This document shows positions 57,287 through 64,000 of a DNA stretch of 64,000 bases, in pieces. Position 1 is the first letter of the stretch; the number at the start of each line of letters is the position of its first letter. The notes beneath the pieces were generated by a model. It saw nothing but the letters and a program-made list of their open reading frames with translations. It was not told the origin of the DNA and searched no databases. Source of the DNA: Caenispirillum salinarum AK4 (GTDB lineage: Bacteria > Pseudomonadota > Alphaproteobacteria > Rhodospirillales > Rhodospirillaceae); NCBI RefSeq assembly GCF_000315795.1, contig NZ_ANHY01000008.1:204298-268297 (forward strand), read 5' to 3'. The position numbers and the translations under genes are program-made.

Positions 57287-57943
57287 TCATCCCTGGCAGA
57301 GCTTCCAGGGCCCGACGTCCAGGTGCAGGTGGTCGCGATGGGCGGCATCGGCGTTGGGGCTCAACACCACCTGAAAGACGCCGCAGGCTCCCTGGCTCGC
57401 CTCGCGCAGGAAGCGGCCCAGCGGCCCCCTGTCGTCCCAGTGCTCGGCGACGCGCGCGATGCGGCCGTCGGCGAATTCGAAGGCGATGACGTCGATCGCG
57501 CGGCCGTGCGCGTGTTCCGACAGCCGCGAGCGGTCGGAGGTGCGGCCGCGGCAGACGTAGCCGCCAACGTGGTGGACCTTCACCAGCGGCTGGCCGACGA
57601 CACGCTGCGCCAGCGGGTGCAGCACCTGCGTCTCCCACGCCAGAACCGCCGCCGCCAGTCCGCAACTCACCTTCACCGGCCGGTTCAGCGGCACCGCCGC
57701 ACCTTCGTAGAGCGAGACTGCCGTGGTGATGCCGCAGCCGCGCTGGTTGCGGAAGTCGGTGACGCGGTCAAAGGCGACGTTGGCGGCGACGAGGTTCACC
57801 ACACAGGCCGGTCCCTCGGTCGGCAGGCCCGACACCGCAGTCGGCGCCGGTGGCGCGGCCGGCCGGCCGCCGCCGCAGGAGGCCAGGCCGAGCGTCAGCA
57901 CCAGGGCGGCGGCAAGCAGGAAGGGGCGCGGAAGGCAAGGCAT
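57287..57943 (-). CDS. Extensin-like family lipoprotein
   Basis: This 218-residue protein has a lipoprotein signal ending LGLASCGGG. The body is the extensin-like C-terminal domain (PF06904): CGITTAVSLYEGAAVPLNRP, then VSCGLAAAVLAWETQVLHPL. The zinc-site style motifs are VHHVGGYVCRGRTSDRSRLS, EHAHGRAIDVIAFEFADGR and HRDHLHLDVGPWKLCQ. The HxxxxxxD and HDHLHLD-type motifs resemble D-Ala-D-Ala peptidases of the M15/LAS fold, so it may trim peptidoglycan (inference). It is convergent with metI. Confidence 0.88.
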   Translation of the reverse strand: MPCLPRPFLLAAALVLTLGLASCGGGRPAAPPAPTAVSGLPTEGPACVVNLVAANVAFDRVTDFRNQRGCGITTAVSLYEGAAVPLNRPVKVSCGLAAAVLAWETQVLHPLAQRVVGQPLVKVHHVGGYVCRGRTSDRSRLSEHAHGRAIDVIAFEFADGRIARVAEHWDDRGPLGRFLREASQGACGVFQVVLSPNADAAHRDHLHLDVGPWKLCQG

Positions 57944-58062
57944 GGTCGATCCGGCTCCGGCGTTCGTGGGACACGATCACCTTTTACGGGATCGCGGAGT
58001 CGCCGTCGAGGACCGCCGCACATGCGGCTGGCCCGCGGGACGGGCACCGGCTGGATGGGGGA

Positions 58063-58092
58063 GGGCCGCCGGGTTGGGGATCCCGGCGGCCC
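58063..58092. other. Strong perfect hairpin
   Basis: GGGCCGCCGGG (58063-58073) pairs with CCCGGCGGCCC (58082-58092) around an eight-base loop. No T-run follows on either strand. Confidence 0.65.
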
Positions 58093-58362
58093 GACGACCG
58101 GCGAAAGGGCATTGGGGAAAGGGGGGTGCCCTCGTTTTCGTGCCGGTCGCTTTCTCGTTTTCCGTGGGTCGGCACTGGCACATGGCGCGGCGCAGGTCCG
58201 GGAAAACGTCGCTAAACTGTTGAAGAACAGGGCCGTTTCGACAACTCCGAAACTGGAGGAAGCGGCGCCGGTTGGCAAGTGGGAAAAAGCGGAATCCCTT
58301 GCCACGCCCCTTGGCATCCGGCCTGATCCAAGCGCTTACGCCGCTCTCGATGCAGGCGCGCC

Positions 58363-58392
58363 ATTATAACGGCCGACCACCGTTGTTGTCAC
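58363..58392 (-). promoter_or_regulatory. Minus-strand sigma70-type promoter
   Basis: Read on the minus strand: GTGACA (58392-58387), an 18-base spacer, and a perfect TATAAT (58368-58363). Transcription would start near 58356, over 400 bases before the extensin-like gene. Confidence 0.5.
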
Positions 58393-58434
58393 ACGGAATT
58401 ATGCGCGCGAAGAAAGTTTTTCTCACATCCCACG

Positions 58435-59541
58435 CTAGAAGCGCAGGGAGACGCTGAGTGCCCCGAAGCGGTCCAGGTCGTCCTGGCCCTCGTATTCGCG
58501 GGAGCGGACCACATGCGTGTACGCCAGGCGGACCTCGCCGATGGTCACAGCGACCCCCGCCTGAAGTTCGCCCACAACCACGTTCTTTTCGACGCTGGCG
58601 CTATCGCGGAAGGTGTTGCCGTCCAGAAAGATGTTGCGCGCCACGAGACGCCCGTCGACGCCGGCGAAGACGTACCACCCGAAATCCTGCTGCGGCACGA
58701 AGAAGTCCGATCCGGGCAGGGTCGGCCGGATGCGCGGCGGTCCGTAGTCCGCCGGCAGGTCGTCGCCGAAGCGCAGGGTCAGGCCGACGTTGCCGTGGGT
58801 GAAGGCGTTGCCCAGCGCGCCGCCCACGTAAGGCGCGGCGTCCACCTCCAGCCCCAGGGCCTCGGACTCCACCCAGCCCCGCCAGGTGCGCTTGTAGGAC
58901 AGGTTCACGATGGGCTCGTTGTGCAACTGGTTGTCCCAGCCATTGGGGTCGGTGGTGTCGATGAGGTCGTGGACGAACTCCTGCGTGTCGTCCGCCTGCG
59001 AGGCCGGCCCCACGATGCCCAGGATAAGTTCCAGGTTGTCCAGCCGCGAACCGGCGTCGTTGGTCAGGCCGATGGTGCCCCAGGTGAACCCGGCCCATGG
59101 CCGTTCGTCGGGCTGAGGGCCGGCGACGGTGATGTCCTCGGGCGTGAACATGGTCTGGCCCAGCGCGTACGAGACGCGCAGGTTGCCCTCGTCGGCGAAG
59201 AAGGGCAGCGGCCGGGCGGCGTTCTCCACCCAGTCGGGCACCGCGTTCTCTGCCGACAGGTAGGACAGGCGAACGCCGTTGGTGTAGTGCCGGTCGGTGC
59301 CGGTGAACAGGTCGTTCTCCAGCTGGAAGGTCAGGATGCCCTTGTCGTCCTTGATCACGCGCGGCGGCACCTCGGTATTGATCCCGCCGGGAATGACGGG
59401 CTCGCGCACGGGCGCATCCGGCGCCAGCGGGTCCGGCTTGACGTCGGGACGCGGCGGCACGGGCTGCCCCTGGGCTGCCGCGGGCACGGCGGCCAGCGCG
59501 GGCAAGGCGAGCGCGAACAGGGCGATGATGGTGGCGCGCAA
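58435..59541 (-). CDS. LpxR-like lipid A 3'-O-deacylase family protein
   Basis: This 368-residue outer-membrane protein has a signal peptide (ALFALALPALAAVPAAAQG) and a 12-strand barrel ending in Phe (FGALSVSLRF), as outer-membrane insertion requires. The LpxR signature FQLENDLFTGTDRHYTNGVR supplies the Asn-Asp pair. A His in LHNEPIVNLSYKR matches the catalytic His of Salmonella LpxR. LpxR removes the 3'-acyloxyacyl group from lipid A with calcium. A Pro-rich linker follows the signal peptide. The start is a TTG at 59541 behind AAGGAG; no ATG fits the signal peptide. Confidence 0.88.
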   Translation of the reverse strand: MRATIIALFALALPALAAVPAAAQGQPVPPRPDVKPDPLAPDAPVREPVIPGGINTEVPPRVIKDDKGILTFQLENDLFTGTDRHYTNGVRLSYLSAENAVPDWVENAARPLPFFADEGNLRVSYALGQTMFTPEDITVAGPQPDERPWAGFTWGTIGLTNDAGSRLDNLELILGIVGPASQADDTQEFVHDLIDTTDPNGWDNQLHNEPIVNLSYKRTWRGWVESEALGLEVDAAPYVGGALGNAFTHGNVGLTLRFGDDLPADYGPPRIRPTLPGSDFFVPQQDFGWYVFAGVDGRLVARNIFLDGNTFRDSASVEKNVVVGELQAGVAVTIGEVRLAYTHVVRSREYEGQDDLDRFGALSVSLRF

Positions 59542-59745
59542 CGGGGGCTCCTTCTTCAGGCGCGGCGGGGGCGGCGGCGGCCACCATACTGCGGACCGTT
59601 CCGGGCCGCCCAGGGGCAACATCGTGAAAAGATCGGGGCAGCCCGGCGGAAGGCTTGAGCCGTCGCCGCCGCCGTGCCACATCGTGATGCACACCGAACG
59701 CCGCCGCGCGGCGTCATGCCGGCAGACGGAAAGGACGTATTCTGC

Positions 59746-60030
59746 ATGGCCGAGATCATCAACCTCCGCCACGCCCGCAAGCAACGCGCCCGGGCGGAGA
59801 AGGAGCAGCAGGCGGCCGACAACCGCCGCAAGCACGGCCGTACCAAAGCCGAGCGCCGCGCCACCGACGCCGAGCGTGCCCGCGCCGACCGCGACCTGAG
59901 CGGCAAGCGGCTGGCGGACCGCGCCGGGCCGGGCGCCGCCGTCCCCCGGAGCGAGGACGATCAGCGGAGCGAGGGCGGTCAGCGGACCAACGACGATCAG
60001 CGGGACGACCGCGGTCCGGCCGGGGCCTGA
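59746..60030 (+). CDS. DUF4169 family protein with repeat tail
   Basis: This 94-residue protein begins MAEIINLRHARKQRARAEKE, the hallmark of DUF4169, a small basic alphaproteobacterial family of about 60 residues. After the conserved part (to about residue 65) it has an extra tail built from an 18-base tandem repeat (59956-60009; units GACGATCAGCGGAGCGAG), encoding DDQRSE, GGQRTN and DDQRDD. The family is very charged and probably nucleic-acid or protein bound, but its function is unknown. AAAGGA lies 9 bases before the ATG. Confidence 0.8.
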   Translation: MAEIINLRHARKQRARAEKEQQAADNRRKHGRTKAERRATDAERARADRDLSGKRLADRAGPGAAVPRSEDDQRSEGGQRTNDDQRDDRGPAGA

Positions 60031-60069
60031 TCCACTGTCGGCGGCACGGGCGCGCCCAGGCGGCGGGTA

Positions 60070-61680
60070 CTACCGCCCCCGCGCCGCCTGACGGGCCGCC
60101 TTTTCCGCTTTCGCGGCCGCTTTCTTCGGCTTGGGCCAGAAGACGTCGGTGCCGGCGAATGCCTTCCATGCCGACCGTGCGGAGTCCATGAGGGCGGCCT
60201 GGCGCGCGTCGTGCCAGCCGGCAGTCAGGCCTGCCGACCATACCTCGCGATTCTCGGCGCCATCCTTGCCGACGATCTCGTGCAGCAGGTCGTGGGCGAC
60301 GGCGATGTCGTTCAGGTCCCCCAGGTCGTCCTGCAGGGCCTTCAGCGCCTTGACGTAGCCCTTCACCTTCTTCTCGCCCCAGACGTCGCCGAAGAATTCC
60401 GACGCATAGCGCAGCTTCTTGATCTGCACCCGCAGGCGGTGGCGCTGGGGGGCGTCCAGCTCGTTGAACCGCTTGCCGCGCTTGAGCACCTTCTTGTGCC
60501 GCCCCTGGAGAACCTTGGCCGCGTAGCCGCCGCAGGGCGTGTCGAGCAGGTCCCGCATCGCCGGGTCCTGGGGCCGCAGCCAGGCACCGCCCTCGATCCA
60601 GGCGCCGATCTGCAGCATGAGCCCGGTGTAGCGGCGGTCGTCCAGCGCCGCCAGCGCCTTGCGGTAGTGGTCCTTGTTGCGGCGCTGGAACCGCCCGATC
60701 AGCGCCGTCAGCCCGTCCTCGTCGGGATGGGCGGAGCGGACGGGGCCGAGAATCTCGTCAATGAACACGTCGGTGTCGCGCGCCGGGCCCAGCTCGCCCG
60801 TCAGCCATTTCAGTTCAACCTTCAGGTCCTCGGTCTCCGGGCCGCCGACCACGTCCTTGAACACCGACAGCGCGCTGCGCAGGCGCCGCAGGGCGACGCG
60901 CATCTGGTGGACGGCTTCGGCATCGCGCAACTCGCGCAGGGGCGCCTCGTTCTGCAGCAGGTGGCGCTGGCACGAGCGGCAGATGGTCTGGATCGCCTCG
61001 GCGACCGACATGTCCGCGGTGACCGGAGCCTCCGGCGCCTTCACCGGCACGCGGTCCAGGCCGCCCACCAGGGCGTAGCCGCGCTCGGACTTGGAGCGGG
61101 TGCTGAGCCGCATGGGCGCGGCCTCGTGCAGCGTGCGGGCGATCTCGAACAGGTGGGCCGGGTCGCCGTGCATCAGTTCAAGCTCCACCTCGCACAGCGG
61201 CACTGAGCCCGTGTCGGTGACCACCGCGCCCTTGTCCAGCGTCAGCGCCACCTGCCAGGTGCCGTTGCCCAGCGTGTATTCCGTGCGCTTGAAGTCGGTG
61301 GTGAACAGCGGCTTCAACTCGTCCAGCACGCCGGGGCGCGAGAACACGTCGGCCAGGCCCGTTTCCATGATGGCATCGGTATCGGGGGTGTCGCCGTCGA
61401 TGTCGCGTTCCCACTCCTTGCGGGAGAACAGCCCGGCGCCGCCGTTGCCGCCGCGGGCCTTGACGTTCTGAATGCGGCGCTTTCCCGAGTGGCGCACCCG
61501 CAGCGACGCGCCGCCATCGAACAGCAGGAAGTCGGGAGTGTCGTAGTAGACGGACTTGAGCGTCTTGCTGGTGGCCCGCCCCTTCCTGGTCTCCTTGAGA
61601 AGCGGATGCCGCCGCAGCCGCTCCAGATCGGGTTCGGCCACTTCCAGCTTCAATTCGATCTCGGTGTTGTCGTCGACCAT
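60070..61680 (-). CDS. CYTH-CHAD domain protein (inorganic triphosphatase-like)
   Basis: This 536-residue protein joins two domains. The N-terminal CYTH domain (about 5-205) has the hallmark EIELKLEV, YYDTPDFLLFDGGASLRVR and ELELMHGDPAHLFEI. It forms a tunnel that hydrolyses triphosphate, as in E. coli YgiF. The C-terminal CHAD domain (about 225-510) is a helical bundle with conserved His and basic residues (AVHQMRVALRRLRSALSVF, then RHRLRVQIKKLRYASEFFGD). CHAD domains bind polyphosphate. The extreme C-terminus is Lys/Ala-rich. Together they suggest a role in polyphosphate or triphosphate metabolism. No ppk or ppx is nearby. Confidence 0.95.
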   Translation of the reverse strand: MVDDNTEIELKLEVAEPDLERLRRHPLLKETRKGRATSKTLKSVYYDTPDFLLFDGGASLRVRHSGKRRIQNVKARGGNGGAGLFSRKEWERDIDGDTPDTDAIMETGLADVFSRPGVLDELKPLFTTDFKRTEYTLGNGTWQVALTLDKGAVVTDTGSVPLCEVELELMHGDPAHLFEIARTLHEAAPMRLSTRSKSERGYALVGGLDRVPVKAPEAPVTADMSVAEAIQTICRSCQRHLLQNEAPLRELRDAEAVHQMRVALRRLRSALSVFKDVVGGPETEDLKVELKWLTGELGPARDTDVFIDEILGPVRSAHPDEDGLTALIGRFQRRNKDHYRKALAALDDRRYTGLMLQIGAWIEGGAWLRPQDPAMRDLLDTPCGGYAAKVLQGRHKKVLKRGKRFNELDAPQRHRLRVQIKKLRYASEFFGDVWGEKKVKGYVKALKALQDDLGDLNDIAVAHDLLHEIVGKDGAENREVWSAGLTAGWHDARQAALMDSARSAWKAFAGTDVFWPKPKKAAAKAEKAARQAARGR

Positions 61681-61960
61681 TGGCAGGCCTTGCCTCCTTG
61701 ACGCTGTGGTCCCGTCGCGGCGCGGCTGTGTCCTACCCCCTTCGAACGATCCGCCCCCGCCGCAGGCTCCCCGAGAGCGAGCGGGAGTGTAACCCGAAGT
61801 TCCCGGGGTTCATCGAAATTTTCGGAATGGTGGGATGCTTGCATCGAAAGATGGGGGTGGGTAGGGTATCCACGACTTTCGATGGGGGTGGCAGCGCGCC
61901 CCTCGGTCCGAAGGATCGTCGTCGCGCGGCGGCCCGCCCGCGACTCGGCACGCGGGGGAT

Positions 61961-63559
61961 ATGCGGGTGACGTGTCTGAAACGAGTTCTGGTGCACTTGG
62001 CGGTGGTGGCCACCCTGTCCGCCTGTGCCGAGAAGGACGGTGTATCGCCCTTCGACAGCCTGATCGGCCCCCGCGCCGACTATACGGATCTGGCCTACGC
62101 GGCCCTCGCGCGTGGCGACTATCCGGCGGCGGCCCGCCGCGCCGCCCAGGCCCTTGAACGCGATGCCGACAACGCCCGCGCCCTGTTCGCGCAAGGCGTC
62201 GCCCTGGAATACACCGATGCCACCGACCAGGCCCGCGCCCTCTATCAGCGGCTTGCGGCCATGCCGGCAGCCGAACAGGCCATGATCGGCGGCGGCTGGA
62301 CCGGCGCGCGCCAGGACGACCGCAGCATCGCCGCGTTGGCCCGCGCCCGCCTGGAGACGCTCGGCGTGCGCCCGGCCACTCCGCTCATGCCCGTCGAGCC
62401 GCCGGCGCCCGCCGCCTCAACCGGCAGCGCCGGGGCGCCCGCCACGGCCGGGCTGTTGACGGGTCCGGATGCCGCTGGGGCTCCGGACCTCGCGCCACCC
62501 GCCTCCGACCTGGTGGAGCGGCAGGCGCCGCCCTTGTCGGGGATCGCCCTGCTCAACGCGGCCGAGCGCTTCCGCGTGCTGGAGAAGCTGCTGCAGCAGG
62601 ACCTCGTCAGCGAATCGGAATACGCCCGGCGCCGCGCGGCCAACATCGGCGCGCTCCTGCCCTACAGCACCGACGCCCGCCCGGCCGAGGGGCTGGGGCA
62701 GGCGGTCCCCACCGCCGAGCAGGTGATGATGCGGCTGGAGGCATTGCGCCGCACCCTCGCCGCCGGCGCGCTCACGCCCGAGGAGCACGCGGCGGAGCGC
62801 CGCGCCATTCTGGACGCCATTCTGCCCGCCGACCCGGTGACCACCGCACCGCCGCCGGCGCCGCCGCTTTCCATGGCCGACGCGGCAGAGCGGGCGGATG
62901 CGCTCCAGCGGCTGCGCGACCTCGGCGTGATCTCGGCCACCGAGTACGCCCGCGAGCGCAAGGCGCTCGAGTCGCAGGCACGCACCGTCTCGCGCAACGG
63001 TGCCGGGGCTGCCGACCGCGAAACGCTCATCAACGGCAATACGCCCGATCGCCGGGCGGCTGCCGCGCCGACGCCGCCGCCGTCGCGTCCGGCGCGGGCC
63101 GCTGATCCCGCCGGCCGGGTGCTGGTTCCGCAAGGGGATGCCGAGGCCCTGGCGGCCCGTCGTGCCGGCCCCGATGCCCGGGGCCGCATGATGGGGCAGG
63201 AGCCGACGGTGACCCTAAATCCCGTCTCCCCCGGGACGGACGCCGCGACTCCGCCACGCGCCGCAGCCACGAACGATGCGAATGGCGCTCCCGCCCCGGG
63301 CGGCGGCGTGGTGCTGCATCTCGCGTCCTATCGCGATGCCGAGCAGGCCCGGGAGGGTTGGACCGCCTTGCGCCGGCGCTACCCCGAGGTGCTGTCCGGT
63401 CTGGAGGCTCAGCTGGGGCGTGTCGACCTGGGACCCGGGAAGGGCACCTACTGGCGGCTCAATGCCGGCCCCGTCTCATCCGCCCAGCAGGCCGAGGTCC
63501 TGTGCGGGCGTCTGGAGGCGCTCGGCCAATACTGCAAGACGGCCTTCCCCGAGGGGTGA
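61961..63559 (+). CDS. Lipoprotein with TPR-like, SHOCT-like and SPOR domains
   Basis: This 532-residue protein has a lipobox (VVATLSAC). A TPR-like helical pair follows (YAALARGDYPAAARRAAQAL). Three short helical repeats come next, each 30-odd residues: RFRVLEKLLQQDLVSESEYA, RLEALRRTLAAGALTPEEHA and RADALQRLRDLGVISATEYA. This spacing resembles SHOCT motifs. After Pro/Ala linkers, the C-terminus is a SPOR domain (VVLHLASYRDAEQAREGWTA to LEALGQYCKTAFPEG), which binds denuded septal peptidoglycan. A role in cell division or envelope turnover is likely. GGGGGA precedes the ATG at 61961. Confidence 0.85.
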   Translation: MRVTCLKRVLVHLAVVATLSACAEKDGVSPFDSLIGPRADYTDLAYAALARGDYPAAARRAAQALERDADNARALFAQGVALEYTDATDQARALYQRLAAMPAAEQAMIGGGWTGARQDDRSIAALARARLETLGVRPATPLMPVEPPAPAASTGSAGAPATAGLLTGPDAAGAPDLAPPASDLVERQAPPLSGIALLNAAERFRVLEKLLQQDLVSESEYARRRAANIGALLPYSTDARPAEGLGQAVPTAEQVMMRLEALRRTLAAGALTPEEHAAERRAILDAILPADPVTTAPPPAPPLSMADAAERADALQRLRDLGVISATEYARERKALESQARTVSRNGAGAADRETLINGNTPDRRAAAAPTPPPSRPARAADPAGRVLVPQGDAEALAARRAGPDARGRMMGQEPTVTLNPVSPGTDAATPPRAAATNDANGAPAPGGGVVLHLASYRDAEQAREGWTALRRRYPEVLSGLEAQLGRVDLGPGKGTYWRLNAGPVSSAQQAEVLCGRLEALGQYCKTAFPEG

Positions 63560-63613
63560 GCCCGGTCCGACCGGCCCCGGACAGGCGCGCGGTTTTTGTA
63601 TCGCATTTTTCCC

Positions 63614-63642
63614 TTGCGGCGGTTCGGCGGTCCGCCTATATT
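63614..63642 (+). promoter_or_regulatory. Sigma70-type promoter, site 1
   Basis: TTGCGG (63614-63619), 17-base spacer, TATATT (63637-63642). Confidence 0.5.
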
Positions 63643-63781
63643 GCGTCTTCCGGCGGCGGTCATCTCCGCCTCCGGCTTCCGGAACAACGGCCCCACCGCC
63701 TCGTGACAGGCAACTGCACGCGGTGCATTGGTGTCTTCTTCGGCCTTCGGGTCGGCCGCCACGGCGGGCCGAAAATTCCGG

Positions 63782-63810
63782 TTGACAGGGTCCGGGTGGT
63801 TCGATAGAAA
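63782..63810 (+). promoter_or_regulatory. Sigma70-type promoter, site 2 (strong)
   Basis: A perfect -35 TTGACA (63782-63787), 17-base spacer and TAGAAA (63805-63810). GAAAATTC just upstream could be an UP-like AT patch in very GC-rich surroundings. This pattern is common at alphaproteobacterial rrn promoters. Confidence 0.65.
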
Positions 63811-63883
63811 CCCGGCCTTCCGCGGCGGAGCCGACGGCCTTCGGGCCCGGGTGAAGCGGCGGAGAGAAAAGAGAAAAAAGAGG

Positions 63884-63912
63884 TTGACGACGATCTCTCG
63901 CTTCTCTAAAAG
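63884..63912 (+). promoter_or_regulatory. Sigma70-type promoter, site 3
   Basis: TTGACG (63884-63889), 17-base spacer, TAAAAG (63907-63912), placed behind a purine tract that could act as an UP-like element. Confidence 0.4.
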
Positions 63913-64000
63913 ACGGCCTCCCCGACGGGCCGGGTTGAACGGAAACCTCCGGTCAGCCAGTCAGGCGGGACGGAATTCTTCGAGGCCTCGGCCTCGCGCT

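Larger units (their letters stand above)
57944..58434. other. 491-base gene-free region with promoter and several hairpins
   Basis: No protein gene is supported. It holds an 11-bp perfect inverted repeat (58063-58092) and, on the minus strand, TGGCAAG/CTTGCCA, GTTTCG/CGAAAC and CTGTT/AACAG stems between about 58220 and 58310. A minus-strand promoter lies at 58363-58392. It may be a long 5' leader of the extensin gene or a separate RNA. Confidence 0.55.
63560..64000. other. Gene-free right end: probable stable-RNA operon leader
   Basis: The last 441 bases contain no protein gene. They hold three plus-strand promoter-like sites at 63614, 63782 and 63884. The third is preceded by a purine tract (AGAGAAAAGAGAAAAAAGAG) and followed by GC-rich leader sequence to the window edge. 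This density of sigma70-type promoters without a coding start suggests an rRNA or tRNA operon beyond the edge (inference). Confidence 0.5.

Overview
The window is a high-GC, gene-dense chromosomal segment of an alphaproteobacterium. It is probably a motile, respiring member of the Rhodospirillales; this is inferred from the mdh-sucC-sucD-sucA order, the UbiA-type quinone pathway, a chemoreceptor, many PAS/GGDEF signalling genes, small alphaproteobacterial families (DUF3572, DUF4169) and frequent GTG/TTG starts. No phage, insertion sequence, CRISPR array or tRNA was seen. Most genes are ordinary core or signalling genes. The less ordinary material is in the intergenic repeats, a few domain fusions and several possible non-coding RNAs.

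Layout. 1-4006 (minus): TCA-cycle operon mdh-sucC-sucD-sucA, with sucA running off the left edge. 4335-6091: chromate transporter and a c-type cytochrome. 6091-6717: tandem non-coding repeats and a terminator. 6718-10885: double cold-shock protein, DUF3572 protein, methyltransferase, Ala-rich unknown, DNA polymerase IV. 11232-14095: OmpA-like lipoprotein and a bactofilin fused to a Pro/Ala-rich tail. 14118-16461: SDR plus three small stress-type genes (DUF883, DUF1328, DUF2383-like). 16577-23582: three co-directional signalling genes (hybrid kinase, CheY-like receiver protein with an unrecognised N-terminus, diguanylate cyclase). 23800-28238: two tiny genes, one YjfB-like, then secA and a parvulin foldase. 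28354-31351: argJ coupled to a GNAT-Nudix fusion, then a second Nudix gene. 31768-37743: EtfB-type methyltransferase, ubiA, rsmE, glutamate-cysteine ligase, App1 phosphatase, GST. 37847-43499: PRC-barrel protein, methyltransferase, chemoreceptor, radical SAM protein, cupin, a degenerate GIY-YIG-like protein and a zinc ribbon. 43612-50511: glk, otsA, GH65, otsB and pgmB, which can form a closed trehalose cycle. 50818-57210: lytic transglycosylase, kinase, asparaginase and metNI without metQ. 57287-63559: extensin-like lipoprotein, LpxR-like deacylase, DUF4169 protein, CYTH-CHAD protein, SPOR lipoprotein. 63560-64000: tandem sigma70-type promoters with nothing coding behind them, likely the leader of a stable-RNA (possibly rrn) operon beyond the right edge.

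How the genes may work together. OtsA and OtsB would make trehalose. The GH65 enzyme, beta-phosphoglucomutase and glucokinase would return it to glucose 6-phosphate. SecA, the parvulin foldase, the OmpA lipoprotein, LpxR and the SPOR lipoprotein serve the envelope. The kinase, receiver, cyclase and chemoreceptor genes suggest linked control of motility and c-di-GMP. Three families of palindromic intergenic repeats recur across the window. A terminator-ended intergenic segment at about 51.9-52.07 kb, and a promoter-led structured segment at about 58.0-58.4 kb, are the best candidates for undescribed non-coding RNAs.
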